Shown here in pieces: positions 23,511 to 36,487 of a stretch of DNA of 64,000 bases. The position numbers and the translations under genes are program-made. The DNA is from Protea cynaroides. Taxonomy: Eukaryota > Streptophyta > Magnoliopsida > Proteales > Proteaceae. Position 1 is the stretch's first letter. Every line of letters starts with the position of its first letter. Where the stretch lies: contig CM053276.1 of assembly GCA_028583415.1 (NCBI GenBank), positions 122,137,166-122,201,165 of the forward strand, in the 5' to 3' direction. The notes under the pieces were generated by a model that saw only the letters and a list, made by a program, of their open reading frames with translations, had not been told where the DNA came from and made no database searches.

Positions 23511-24282
23511 TACTATTTTAAATAAGGACATTCTAGAGTAAAGAATAGCCCACAGCCCCACATTTTCCTTTATATAAAAAGTATGTTTAAATTATTTGGT
23601 GAAAAGTGACCTTGTTGGGTATCTTTCGGATTAGGAAGAGGTTTATGCCAAAGAATATTTCATTTTCATTGGTTATTTAACACTTCTTTATGATTTCAAT
23701 AGTGTTTTTTATTTTATTATTATTATATATACTTGAATGGGTTACCATCAATTATTATTTTAAATTAACTACAAAAAAACCTAAGATCTAAAAAAAATTA
23801 AAACTAATACTAATATTGGTCAAAGAACTAGCCAAAATCTAGTGGCACACGAATGGTGGATATTAGATATGTTTTTGTTCACTTTCTTGCTTTTCATTAG
23901 CCATTCTTTAGGTAAAGTTCTTTAAAACGTAAAAGAAATTATTATATCCTTGTCTCTCTTTCCACCCAACTCCACTCCATCAAAAAAAAAAAAAAAAGTA
24001 AAAAGTAAAAGGTTGATTTTCAATCAAGTTGGTCTGGTTTAATGTATGAACCACAATATGCCACCCAATTCAAATCATCAGACAATCAAGTGACTGCAAA
24101 AAGTGGTTCTTCAAGAATGATCAACTACATTCAAGTAAAGAAACAAGAAAAAAAAAAGGAAAAAAGAGGGTTTTTTTTTTATATTTTTTTATATTTTTAT
24201 ACGAAACCCCTTTCGGAGATAAAGAACATTTATTCATTCCTCATCGGGACAGGTATTAATTACAAACGGCAGAAGATCCACC

Positions 24283-24316
<34 letters not shown>

Positions 24317-24751
24317 AAGAGGGGTTTAATCAATATAGATAGGAGGGATTTAATAACCAAGTCTATTAATTAAGTTGGGGAAATATCCACAAAATCTATT
24401 TATAGATTGAGGCATTAAGACATGAATTAACAAATAAATACAATTTTTATCAACCCTAACCACTTTCAATCAATCGACATTATCCATATATTATATTTCT
24501 TATATATTTAATACATATATTTTAAATTGTAATAGTGTCTATAGGTTTTGAGTGTAAATCAGGTTTGAATCCTCTTGTCATGTTCATTTGTTTTCTTTCT
24601 CCCCTTTTGATACAATAATTGGGGAAGAGGGAGAAGGGCAGAAGAAAATATACTGATGCATAGATTAATTTAATGGCAAACCTAATTAACTACCTAAAAT
24701 AATAAGATGGTAATAGATAAGTTAGGCATTTATAGCTCGATAAGTATATAT

Positions 24752-25128
24752 TTATAGCTCCATGCTGTATAGCCTAAGGATCATGAGCTGGTTGAATGCG
24801 TCAATACATGAGATCTGCCCGGTCATTTCGGTAGATGAAGTGAGGGGGCGTGTTAAGTTGAGAATTTCGAACATTGTAGCAGGGTTTGAGTTTCGAAGTT
24901 TCCAGAACTCTAATGGTGACACCAAATCAAATGACGCATCGAGCGAGACCATTCTGTTCCATTGTGAATGAGAGACGTTTTCGACCAACATCTACTCATA
25001 TCCAGCTTCGTGTCATTTTTGAACACAACGATCAGCAAGCTGCTCCAGCGCGCTACTCTGGCTCGCTTCTGAAAGCGGAGCTCGCTGCTATTAAGCCGTA
25101 GTTTGCTGGCTTAACAGCCTGCAAACAG
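24752..25128. other. Unit-A-specific insertion of unknown origin
   Basis: Unit B has only about 22 bases (TTAAAGCTTCCACCGGAATA and a few more) where unit A has about 370. The insert is more GC-rich than its surroundings and is open in several frames (for example 24752-24991 minus) with no recognised domain. A possible flanking repeat is TTTATAGCTC at 24729 and 24750. Confidence 0.55.
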
Positions 25129-25266
25129 GGTGTACCACATATGTATAAATGAGGACTAAAGCATGTGTGCATAATGGTTCTTTAGCGAAACAATAAAAAT
25201 GAGATAAATGCATTGTTCCTTTAATGAATAATTATATTTTACCAATATATATATATATATATAGAT

Positions 25267-25366
25267 GAGATAATTTTTCTATACTCAATGGGTGAAGATC
25301 ATGCTATCCCTTCATAGAGATAATTTTTCTATACTCAATGGGTGAAGATCATGCTATCCCTTCATA
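25267..25366. repeat. Perfect 50-bp tandem duplication
   Basis: The 50 bases from 25267 (GAGATAATTTTTC) are repeated exactly from 25317. Unit B has a single copy near 27427, so the duplication arose after, or was lost in, one of the two segmental units. Confidence 0.9.
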
Positions 25367-25920
25367 TTTATTTTTTAAAATACTTAAGCTAAGATTGGTA
25401 TCCATTCCAATAATATATTATACAATTTGAGATTAAAAAAAATAGTGTTTGGTATGTAGTTTATTTCTTGAGTCTTGGAATACGTTAGAGAATGCGGTTG
25501 GAACAAAACACGCTTTTTATTAATTTCATTATGCATTTGAGCAGGGAACAAAAATGCCTCGCTCTTTAGCTTGTTCTCATTTTATTTAGGGAATACATTA
25601 TTCATTATGATAAACATTTTAAGAATACATACCAAACGCAGTCTTTAATGAACTAATAAAACATCTGCACTTATTGAGAAGTTACAAAGATTTTTCAAAG
25701 TAAATAACAAAAATTCAAAGGAAAAACACGATAATATGGCCATGTAGCCATCTTGTTGCATATGATGCAAATTGAAAATAATATAATTGCTTCTCCAACT
25801 TTTTAATGAGTTATTTGGGTAGATAATGAATCAATAAATGTTTGTTAAGTGGCAACAAGCTTCTCATACTATCCTTCTATTTATATTTTTTTTCATAACT
25901 ATATATTTTAGAGTTTGAAC

Positions 25921-26006
25921 ACCCCCCCCCCCCACCCCCACCCCCAACCCCCACCCCCTCCAAAAAAAAAAAAAAAAAAAACTATATATATATATATATA
26001 TATATA
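25921..26006. repeat. C-rich, A-rich and TA simple repeats
   Basis: A C-run interrupted by A (25921-25960), then about 20 A, then (TA)n up to the boundary with unit B. Unit B has a shorter version of the same tract at about 28032-28070. Confidence 0.9.
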
Positions 26007-27381
26007 TACTATTTTAAATAAGGACATTCTAGAGTAAAGAATAGCCCACAGCCCCACATTTTCCTTTATATAAAAAGTATGTTTAAATTATTTGGTGAAA
26101 AGTGACCTTGTTGGGTATCTTTCGGATTAGGAAGAGGTTTATGCCAAAGAATATTTCATTTTCATTGGTTATTTAACACTTCTTTATGATTTCAATAGTG
26201 TTTTTTATTTTATTATTATTATATATACTTGAATGGGTTACCATCAATTATTATTTTAAATTAACTACAAAAAAACCTAAGATCTAAAAAATATTAAAAC
26301 TAATACTAATATTGGTCAAAGAACTAGCCAAAATCTAGTGGCACACGAATGGTGGATATTAGATATGTTTTTGTTCACTTTCTTGCTTTTCATTAGCCAT
26401 TCTTTAGGTAAAGTTCTTTAAAACGTAAAAGAAATTATTATATCCTTGTCTCTCTTTCCACCCAACTCCACTCCATGAAAAAAAAAAAAAAAAAGTAAAA
26501 AGTAAAAGGTTGATTTTCAATCAAGTTGGATGGTTTAATGTATGAACCACAATATGCCACCCAATTCAAATCATCAGACAGTCAAGTGACTGCAAAAAGT
26601 GGTTCTTCAAGAATGATCAACTACATTCAAGTAAAGAAACAAGAAAAAAAAAAGGAAAAAAGAGGGTTTTTTTTATTATATTTTTTTATATTTTTATACG
26701 AAACCCTTTTCGGAGATAAAGAACATTTATTCATTCCTCATCGGGACAGGTATTAATTACAAACGGCAGAAGATCCACCAGGAAAGAGAGATAGAGAGAG
26801 AGAGAGAGAAAGAGGGGTTTAATCAATATAGATAGGAGAGATTTAATAACCAAGTTTATTAATTAAGTTGGGGAAATATCCACAAAATCTATTTATAGAT
26901 TGAGGCATTAAGACATGAATTAACATATAAATACAATTTTTATCAACCCTAACCACTTTCAATCAATCGACATTATCCATATATTATATTTCTTATATAT
27001 TTAATACATATATTTTAAATTGTAATAGTGTCTATAGGTTTTGAGTGTAAATCAGGTTTGAATCCTCTTGTCATGTTCATTTGTTTTCTTTCTCCCCTTT
27101 TGATACAATAATTGGGGAAGAGGGAGAAGGACAGAAGAAAATATACAGATGCATAGATTAATTTAATGGCAAACCTAATTAACTACCTAAAATAATAAGA
27201 TGGTAATAGATAAGTTAGGCATTTATAGCTCGATAAGTATATATTAAAGCTTCCACCGGAATAGAGGGTGTACCACATATGTATAAATGAGGACTAAAGC
27301 ATGTGTGTGTAATGGTTCTTTAGCGAAACAATAAAAATGAGATAAATGCATTGTTCCTTTAATGAATAATTATATTTTACC

Positions 27382-27427
<46 letters not shown>

Positions 27428-28070
27428 TGAGATAATTTTTCTATACTTAATGGGTGAAGATCATGCTATCCCTTCATATTTATTTTTTAAAATACTTAAG
27501 CTAAGATTGGTATCCATTCCAATAATATATTATACAATTTGAGATTAAAAAAATAGTGTTTGGTATGTAGTTTATTTCTTGAGTCTTGGAATACGTTAGA
27601 GAATGCGGTTGGAACACGCTTTTTATTAATTTCATTCTGCATTTGAACAGGGAACAAAAATGTCTCGCTCTTTAGCTTGTTCTCATTTTATTTAGGGAAT
27701 ACATTATTCATTATGATAAACATTTTAAGAATACATACCAAACACAGTCTTTAATGAACTAATAAAACATCTGCACTTATTGATTGAGAAGTTACAAAGA
27801 TTTTTCAAAGTAAATAATAAAAATTCAAAGGAAAAACACGATAATATGGCCATGTAGCCATCTTGTTGCATAGGATGCAAATTGAAGATAATATAATTGC
27901 TTCTCCAACTTTTTAATGAGTTATTTGGGTAGATAATGAATCAATAAATGTTTGTTAACTGGCAACAAGCTTCTCATAGTATCCTTCTATTTATATTTTT
28001 TTTTCATAACTATATATTTTAGAGTTTGAACACCCCACCCCCCCTCCAAAAAAAACAATATATATATATA
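26007..28070. repeat. Segmental tandem duplication, unit B
   Basis: The second copy of 23511-26006, in the same orientation and directly adjacent. Differences are mostly single bases and microsatellite lengths, so the duplication looks recent. The simple-sequence junction at the unit boundary fits unequal crossing over or replication slippage. Confidence 0.93.
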
Positions 28071-29386
28071 TTCTAACATGATAGGTGAATTTGATGAATC
28101 TTGAGAGATAATACTTGTCTTTTGAAGTACATGTATTGTTATAAAGACTATGGCAAGAGTTCTTTAGATAGGATTATGTCAATTATCAAGGTTGACATTA
28201 TTGTTAATTTTTTCCATTGTTGATTACTAATTGTTATGATTTATTTTTAGAAGATAAGAAGAGGGTCGATTGTAAGTATTAATTTAAGATTATCAACCAA
28301 GTAAGAAAAACATAATATTAAGTATTGTTTTAAATGAAGTCAATTTTTAGATGAGTTTGAATCTTCTCCCCTAAGCGAAGAGTTCTATAGGACATCATCG
28401 CCGTCCGTGGATGTAGATTCCACACCTGTCCCACATCTCATAAACGGGGTTAAAAATGATAACATGCATGAAGAAGACATGAAAAATGAAAAAAAGTTTA
28501 TCTAGAGTTGACACAACCCTAGTTCTTAACATAGATAGGCAACAGACAGTCTTAAATGAGGATGATTTCATTTTCTTTATTAATAAAATTGACATATTGA
28601 AATATTTAACATAAAATAGTAATTGAAAAATACACCATACACAACTTCTCATATTACATGAGTCAATTTGCTTAATAGGCTTTGATTTAATTCAATAGAG
28701 AAAATAATACTTAAAATTCATAAGTATAACCTGAGATCTCAAATGAGTTATTTAAGTTTGACCAAATGCTGTAATATAAATTAATTTAATAATACCAAGT
28801 ATGGTGTAAGAATATTGTTGCAATTTTAAAGAGCTTTGTGCATTCACTTAAATTTATTGAAATAAATGAATGTCAATAAATAAACTAAATTGTTTATATT
28901 TTCTGTTTGCCCAGGTTTTCCTCTCATCCTCTGTGGTAGTTGAGAGCCTTTTCTACAAGGATTACCTCTTATTTTTGTCACATGGCATTCTATTCTTCTT
29001 TGTAATTCTAAATCTCCATAATTAATTTCAAAATAATCGCACACCTAATGACTCACAATGTCATGTACAATATGTATGATATTAATTTTATCAATCACCA
29101 ATCACTATTAAACTTAGGCTGCATTTGGTATGGGTTCTAGGTCAAGAGTATATTTTAAAATTATGAAAACAGAATATGGTATTTATTCTCATTCTTTGGA
29201 TTATGGTCCATGAAATACATAAAAGAACAGAACTCATTCTAGAATACATTCTTTAGACAATTTTACAATCTGAGCCCAAAATGGAAATGCGTCACCAAAA
29301 ACTTGTGTAACCTAAGGATGGCGATAATCCAAGAAAACTATGGTTGAAAACATAAATTTTGAAAAATACAATATTTCTTAGGAGAA
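28071..29386. other. Intergenic, AT-rich, no gene recognised
   Basis: Open frames at 28395-28652 and 28844-29044 show no domains. The segment from about 29115 starts GGCTGCATTTGGTATGG, a MITE-like terminus, but its partner end was not found. Confidence 0.4.
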
Positions 29387-29690
29387 TTTTTTTTTTTTTT
29401 TTGGTAAAATAGAACTTCATTTATATAAACATGAGAATACAACCGAAGCTTCAACAAAACAAAGGGCTTAAAGCCAGGAGCGATATTCAGCTAGAACTAG
29501 GAGTGCATCCCCAACGACACCACGGCCTTTTCAACTAAGATACGTGTCACAACATTGGCATCTCTAAAAATAGCAACAAAGATGGCATTACAAAGAGAAT
29601 TCAAATGTACAATATCATCACGAATCTAATTATATATATAAATAAAATTACTAATTATGATTGGAGCTGAGGTATTCTGTCCAACTAATA
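29387..29690 (-). mobile_element. LINE-like 3' end with A-tail
   Basis: On the minus strand, FRDANVVTRILVEKAV resembles the end of plant L1 RNase H domains (REAN.VAD.LAK.A) and is followed by the phrase FKPFVLLKLRLYSHVYINEV and an A-tail (T-tract 29387-29402 on the plus strand). It is truncated and broken. Confidence 0.5.
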
Positions 29691-32501
29691 GATGAAGTAT
29701 CCAAGAGAGGGTTAAGAGAGTCATTTCATAGCCTTTCTCAGACCTAAACAAAATATTTTTCCTTCGTTAGGGTTGAACACCGTTCACCGACTCCAAACGT
29801 GCCAGCTGTCCTATGCGTGATTAATGGGAGATTAATTGCCACTTGGCTTGGATGGTCATTCTCCAATGTCGTCAAAACCTTCATGTAAGTGACACATGGC
29901 CAGATAAGGACTCCTAATAAAAGGGAACATGGGAAGCCCAACAGTCCAGCACCTTCTCTGTGGATAACGTTGGGGGGGCTCACAATTGCAGCTTTTGTTG
30001 AATTATACAAGATATCATCGTACAAAGGTGGTGACCCACTTAGATCCTTCAATCTAAATTCCACCCAACTTAGATCCTTTTAGATAAACCCTAAGACATT
30101 TCCTATTACTTTTAGTCCACATTGATTAATTTGAATTGAAAACTATTTTGGAGCCACGTTTGGGAGACTGGACTTTTTCATCGTCTAAAATCTCTCTCTC
30201 TTCCCTGATGCTGTACTGCAATTTCTAGCCTAAACCCTTCTATCACATAGAAAATGGAAAAGCTAGCAATAATGCTTGAAACTTTTAACATATGTGAACG
30301 CGTGGGAAAATATTTAATGAGCACGTAGTTTTTCTATTTGACACTGATCGTAGCAGTTGACACCCATCTCCTCCTAACTTCTAGATTTCTCAAACCCTAA
30401 CCAAACCCATCTCCAAAAATATCACAGATACCCTTTCGTATCAGACACGGCCTAGATTTTTCTAAGAACTGGTAAAAAGTGGCGGCCTTCTTTGATCAAG
30501 TTGGTCTAATTGCCAGTCAAATTACAAGATTACTTCATCCTAATTGTAGCTAATTCTAGAATTTTGGGTTGACTAAACATTGATTCAGTTTGTGAAATCT
30601 GCCCTTCCTTTTTCCTGCTTGATGGTTTACAAACCAAATGTGGGTCCCTAACCTTTTGTGTGGCCCATGGTGTTTGATTCAAACCCAACAAAAGGAATCT
30701 AAGTGTTGTGTATTATGAGAACAGGGTTTCCTTTTTTTTTTTTCTTAATCATAACATTTTCCATGTTTTTTGGTGAATAATTTTAATAATCATAACATTA
30801 TCCATGTTTTTTGGTGAATACAAATATGATATTATGTTTGGATTGTTTGGGTTGAGTATTTTCACCTACTATAAAATTAATGCAAATTAAAAGGGATATA
30901 CTTAGGTATAAGGAGTGGCAGATGTACATAGCGTTACTCTTATTTCGCAGAAAAACTATTTTTCCATTATTCTAAAATCGTAATGGAACAATTTACTAAG
31001 ACCCACCCTCTATCTCGACTCAATGAAACTATTTTGCTCTTAACGATAAAAATTTGGATTTGAGGGGCTGGAATGACTTATTGTTGGTACATTTTATTTT
31101 GGTTCTTCCTCCATGACATAGAAGCACCAACACCGACTCCTTTTGAAGATGCAGGATTAGACCTTGTCAACAAGGGTATTACGAAAACTTTGTAAATAAA
31201 GGATATCATTTGTATTTAAGGCTGAAAAAAATTTATGTTGGTATATTAATTTGTTAATTCCAACAAGTCCAAACTCTTGTAAATGAAAAATGCCATCTCA
31301 AGACATTTTAAAAAGAAAGACTTACGTTTATCAAAACAGATGAACTTTGTAGAATTTATTAATTATCACTGATAAGAAATTATGCACATAGGTAGAAAGA
31401 ACCCAAATCATTGGTAAAATTTTAATATAATAGAAATATATATTATGGATAAAAATCATTGGGTCAAAATTATAAAAGTAATAAAAAATACCATAAATCT
31501 TTAATATATAATAATAGATAGATACTAATGGCATGTTTGTAATATTTATAATGTTAGAAATGCTTTTGACCCAATATTGTATTTGCATGTTTATTTTATG
31601 CTGAAATTCAACAAAAGAGATGAGTGAACACATGTTTGCCAAGTGGGCAAGTTGTCAACTTGGCAAATTCACCAACCCTTGTGAATTGTTATCATATCCC
31701 ATTTTAATTAAATATGTCATTTTAATTCTTTTTTTTTTTTTTTGGTAAAAATTCACTTTCTTTTAAAGCCATAATAATACTCGTTTTCTTTTTCTACCTT
31801 TATTTCTCTTATATTATAGATATGGCTTAGGAAAATGAAGTTGAATCATTTTTTTCAATTTTTATCCGATTAATTTTTTTTTTCAGTGACAATTATTTGA
31901 TTAAAGGGAAAATGATATATGTCCAACAGTTTACATTTATATCAGTCACATAAGGGGTATGTGTGTTCCTATTAACCTTTGTGCTGAAGCAAGTTCCTAT
32001 TAATCATTGTGCTGGTGCAAGAGCCACGTAGACCATTAAAGAACCCAACCCTTGATTAAATTAAGAGATAGATTCTTCATTGCTTTATCCATATCCATTG
32101 TGTTTATTGATTTAATTGAATCATCCACTTACTTAGTTGGAATCATATAGGAACCTACATGAGAAACTTGTTAATAAGCAAGTGGGTTAAAGAAAAATGG
32201 CTACAAAAAAATAAATAAATCTCTTACCAACCAGTTTGTTAGAATTTGTCTTCATAGTATAAGAAATAAAGATTCATCATTTATATATTATTGATGGAAA
32301 GAATAAAATACTGACATGCAGTATGCTTCTTCACCAAATAGAAAAATTATTGGTTTACCAAAATTAAACTTATTTTACAAGTAATTCCTTGGAATTGGAT
32401 GGTTGGAATTGGTCTAAGCCCACTTAGATTGAACTATTATGAGATTCTAAATCAAACTAGAATCACAATTTTTTTTTTCCTAATTGAGGATAGACGTAGC
32501 T
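29691..32501. other. Gene-poor, AT-rich region
   Basis: No gene is recognised. It holds T-tracts at 30732-30743 and 31729-31743, and a short direct duplication (AATCATAACATT...GGTGAAT) at 30747 and 30788. Frames at 29744-30064 and 31331-31642 have no recognisable domain. Confidence 0.4.
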
Positions 32502-32762
32502 TCCAAATACGTATAGAAATCTTCTCCCGCCTGAGTTTGGGCGGGAGAGTTGGCGGCCCGGATGGATGGCTACCACTTGACTCTCAGGTGGATCCGAGCC
32601 TTCCATCCGAGCAGACACTCGAGCCGACAAGCTGAGCCGACAGGAGTGTCGACTCTGATGGAGGGCTCGGATCCACCCGAGAGCCAGGTGGCAGCCATCC
32701 ATCCAGGCCGCCAAGTCTCTCGCCCAAACTTAGGCGAGAGAAGATGTGGATCCTCCAAATAC
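32502..32762. mobile_element. Hairpin MITE, copy 2, with perfect 9-bp target duplication
   Basis: The element spans 32511-32753 and is flanked by identical TCCAAATAC at 32502-32510 and 32754-32762. Its ends are GTATAGAAATCTTCTCC (left) and, on the opposite strand, GGATCCACATCTTCTC (right). Each arm begins with a small hairpin (CTCCCGCC...GGGCGGGAG), then GGATGGATGG, CTCTCAGGTGGATCCGAGCC and a central GAGCCGACAAGCTGAGCCGA. Nine-base duplications are typical of Mutator-like elements. Confidence 0.9.
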
Positions 32763-35336
32763 AAGGCAAAAACTATGATAAAAAAACCCATATCAAATGG
32801 ATGATCCAGATTGAGAATATATTATCACATGGCTTAAAAAAGTAAGATCATGTAGAAAAAAGGATTCAGTAGAACTGGTCATGATAATCCAGTTTTGATA
32901 TGGGGATATGCAGGATAGTGACTAAAATCTTTCTTACCAAATAAGAAGAGTATCTCTCAAAGAAAAGTCAATGAGTGAAACGTGATGAAATGTATCTCTA
33001 TTATTAACCATTCATTTTTTTTGTGTGTGTGGATGGGGGGATAGAAAAACCTTTCATCACTGTAGCTATTCCACTCTTATTGGATCAAATTCTCTAAAAG
33101 TCATAGTCAGAAAAGTATTACATGCACAGCCATTAGATAAGCATTCAAAGCTTCCTATCATATGTCTCCTAAAGTGGATTTCAGACCAAACAAATGAGTT
33201 TGGATGGTTGGAATGGTCTCTTTTCATCTCTCTACTGGTCACTTCAAATCTTCAATGCTGTGTATTCAAAGATATTTGATTTTGAGACTTTAACTAAAAC
33301 CAAACTATCCTAATTAAGATACCCAACCCTTTTTTTTTTTGGGTATAGACCTTACCAACCAGGAACTGATCAGCTTGATTCTCTCATTCTAGGGAGTGAT
33401 CGCAGTCCGAGAGAAGCCGATTAAGAAAAAATAATTTCTTATCTTTACAAGAAGCTAAGCAACCTTGATCAGCTTATAAAGGGTTTATTTCCTACTTCAT
33501 GGTGGTACAGATCAAGTATATGCTCATGATCTACTAAGGTTTTGGGGTTCAGTATTTAATAAATTTCACAAAAGGCCAACTTGAGGCCCAACCCAATGTA
33601 ATTTAACTTCAGGCCCAAACAACTTCATGGAGAAATCCCAGTGTGACATCTCCTTGGCAGTTTCTTATCTCAAAATAGATTTGCAGATGCCACACATGGA
33701 CTATTGGGGGGTTGGGTTTGGTGGTAGCTATGGGAAAACCACAGGATTAATATAGAAGAATTTAAAGATAGTTTAGGGTTTTATCTGGTTTCTTTGTCTT
33801 TCTTAGAATGATTTAAGTATCTTCTTCATGTTAGAGTGGTTAATTTAGGCCCTTTGTTGTAAAAATTTCTGAGCAAATTATATATTACATTAAAAATTTT
33901 CTTCATGTAATTTTTTTTTGTAATTTTTTGCAATGTCTTTCTTTGTATTATGAGTTAAAACAAACAATGAAAAATATATAGAATTTTTTTTTCTTTTCCC
34001 ACTACTTTACATTTTACATTTTAGTGTAACAGCATTGGCTCTCTTGAACTAATTTCCCTAGTTTAAATATAAATAATAGGGCCCTATTATCTTCATCTTG
34101 TAAGTCAAGAGGGAGGAACTCAAATTTTGTGGGCAGGTAGGCTGGCATCCTCTACTGACATGTCAACATAAACTAAACAAAATTTACCACATAGCAATGA
34201 TATAAAATTTCTAAGATTCACTAGGAAAAATAAAACTATCATTTAGAAAAACTTTAAAAACTCTCTGCTCTGGTAATTAGGGAGAGCAGATGGTCTGAAA
34301 CTTGAGATATACAAATGTGACTTAAAACATAATGATCATGATGCCTAAATTGAAATCAAGAAGGGAGATGAGGCAATGATCATAATGATCCTTTAATTAC
34401 GATATCATATTTCTAGCCCAATGATTTTTTTTTTTTTTTTTTCGAAAAATTAGGGTTTGAGTCCCTAGCTTGAAGCCAGGAAAGCTGGATTTTTTTTTTT
34501 TTTTTTTGTGGCTGAAAAAGACTTCTTCTAAATATAAAAGATGATTGTATAAGGCTAAGGGACTTCTTACTCAACAAGCTACCACCTTGAGGGAAAGTTA
34601 ACCCTTATCTGCTTATTAAAGCAGGGTCCATTTTATGATTCTATCTATAATGGCTATTTGACTATGTAAGAGGTGGTGTAATAGTAAAATTATTATCATG
34701 AAAATATCTCAAACTTATGTGGTTGTTCTTTGAAATGAAAATTAAATATATGATCAGATGGAGCCCATAGGTTTTTGTTATCCACTACCTTTTCATTCTC
34801 CTCATTAAGATCACTGAGAATTTAAGTGCCCTGCATCATTTTTTTTTATTCCATCTAATTTAAGAAGAGAGAAATTGTAAATTAATAGTAGCCCCTAATC
34901 TTTTTTTTTTTTTTTTTTTGTAATAGCTAACTACAAGGGAACAAAGGGGGAAACTAACTAGAACTGGACGTGGAGAGGCAGAGTCGAAACTAAGAGCTTC
35001 CCTAGGCCAGCACTCAACTGCATCATTGAAATTCGCTGTTATTGAGTAGTCTCCTAGATGAAGAGTGTCCATGAGCACTAATAGGTGGAGAAACAAAATC
35101 TTGGGTATGGGCTAGGATAATTCGTTGATTGCTTTGTATGAATTTACAATGAAAAAAAACTCAAGTTCCTTGTAAGGTCACTAAAAGAAAGGTCAGTCAT
35201 AAATTTAGAGAGTTTGTTTCTACACGGAATCGAAAACCTTCGAGAACAAATATTAGACTAGGAAGAAAAAAGGGGAAAAAGTAAAGTCTAAGCGCATATG
35301 CTATGAAAAAGAAATCCAATTTCACATTTTAAGATT
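32763..35336. other. Intergenic with several T-tracts
   Basis: Long T-tracts on the plus strand at 33330-33340, 34425-34442, 34490-34507 and 34901-34919 look like A-tails of minus-strand retrotransposed sequences. The one at 34901 is followed by about 200 bases that read open on the minus strand (34860-35096) without a recognised domain. No host gene is seen. Confidence 0.4.
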
Positions 35337-35490
35337 CAAAAAGATGAATCATCCACATCCTCTCCTGCGGTAGTCGAAACTGCCGATTGATCTAATAGCT
35401 GGAGTTCAGTCAGTGCACATACCAATGTGATGAAATCCAACCCTTGACAGCCGGAACTGTGGCAGGAGAGGATTCCTATACCAAGAAGAT
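35337..35490. mobile_element. Hairpin MITE, copy 5, short and inverted
   Basis: The element spans 35346-35481 with flanks CAAAAAGAT (35337-35345) and CAAGAAGAT (35482-35490), eight of nine identical. Its left end contains ATCCACATCCTCTCCTGC; its right end, on the opposite strand, is GTATAGGAATCCTCTCCTGC. These are the two terminal types of the family in the opposite order from copy 2. Only the outer arms are palindromic; the inner palindrome is missing. Confidence 0.7.
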
Positions 35491-36237
35491 ATAGATGATT
35501 AGGCAAAAAGGCAAAATCTTGTAGATGCCAAGTTCTTCTGAAAGGACGAAGGAAAGATAGGAGAGGTAAATGACTTCCCCCTTACCCCAGAACTTTAAAT
35601 GGTCAATTTATTCAAGAAGTGGCTTTGGCAACTTTATTATTTACTATGGATTCTCCCAACCTTGGTTCGATCCAAATAGTGGCCTGCTCTCCCAAATACC
35701 ACATGGGCCAGATGGCCCATGGAAAACGATCCTCTTCAAAACAAGGCTTCGAGCGGCTACGTAACCATAAACATATGGTAGGACGTAACTCCCATGGGCG
35801 ACACATCACCTGCAAAAGCATGAGCAATGTTAGGAATAAGAAGCAAAGTCGACCCTGGATATCAATCCAAGGTGTGAAGGTTTTGATGTCTCTCAACACA
35901 TCTATTCAACTCTTTTACAAGCCTCACGGACGGAAGGTGCAGAAGGTGCCTCCCCATCACCATGGTGATAACCAAGAATGGTGCCATGAAGGACCATCTA
36001 TGTTATCTAGAGCCTTAACTGCTCAAGAATGGCATAAATTCCATCTTGTTATGACTAATAAGAAGGAAAGACTCATCAGGTCTTGCAAATAAACTTATCT
36101 TCACTTCCATGTTTAATTTTCCAGGTTGGCCTAGACCTCTTTGCTCGAGGTCTCATCTAACAAACCCATGTACCCCTTTGTATATTGGCCGCAATTTTCT
36201 GGCCCAGTCTAGGAGGTCTGGTCTGGGCAGGTACTAA
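35491..36237. other. Intergenic, no gene recognised
   Basis: An open frame at 35619-36092 lacks an ATG at its 5' end and has no recognised domain. I do not call it a gene. Confidence 0.4.
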
Positions 36238-36353
36238 CAGCCCAAGGGTTTGAAGGTCCGGAATTGATTGGGCTCTGTTTGGTACATTGGTGCCGCTTGA
36301 TCTATTTTTGAGCCAGACCCATTAAATATTGTGGGCTTCTTTACATTGGGCCC
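36238..36353 (+). promoter_or_regulatory. Site II (TGGGCY) motifs upstream of PPR gene
   Basis: TGGGCT at 36269-36274 and 36332-36337, TGGGCC at 36347-36352, and the inverted AGCCCA at 36239-36244 lie 135-250 bases upstream of the ATG at 36488. Site II elements are bound by TCP factors and are common in promoters of genes for organelle-targeted housekeeping proteins, PPRs included. Confidence 0.5.
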
Positions 36354-36487
36354 ATTTATTAGACTGCCTGCCTTTTTCTTCCTCTCCAACTTCGTCTCCA
36401 TTCGGAGTCTCAGACCACTCCTCTACTTCTGTAAAGAAAACTCCATTGTATGTTCAGTCTCGTACTTCTGCTTTGCCCCTTCCTTTA

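Larger units (their letters stand above)
23511..26006. repeat. Segmental tandem duplication, unit A
   Basis: It begins TACTATTTTAAATAAGGAC and is repeated almost base for base from 26007. Relative to unit B it has three larger differences: a different segment of about 370 bp at 24752-25128, a perfect 50-bp internal tandem duplication at 25267-25366, and a longer C-rich/A-rich/TA tract at 25921-26006. No gene is recognised in it. Confidence 0.93.

Noticed and set aside
25385..25655. Possible MITE within unit A (ends TTGGTATCCATTCC and, opposite, GTTTGGTATGTATTCT)
   Set aside because: The terminal match is weak and no target duplication is visible; left as part of the segmental duplication.
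28395..29044. Two minus-strand frames of 66-85 codons
   Set aside because: AT-rich, no conserved domain, no codon bias or splice context.
29115..29270. Possible hAT-like MITE starting GGCTGCATTTGGTATGG
   Set aside because: No matching opposite terminus or target duplication could be found.
35619..36092. 157-codon open frame
   Set aside because: No ATG near the start, no recognised domain, no splice or promoter context; probably chance or old repeat sequence.
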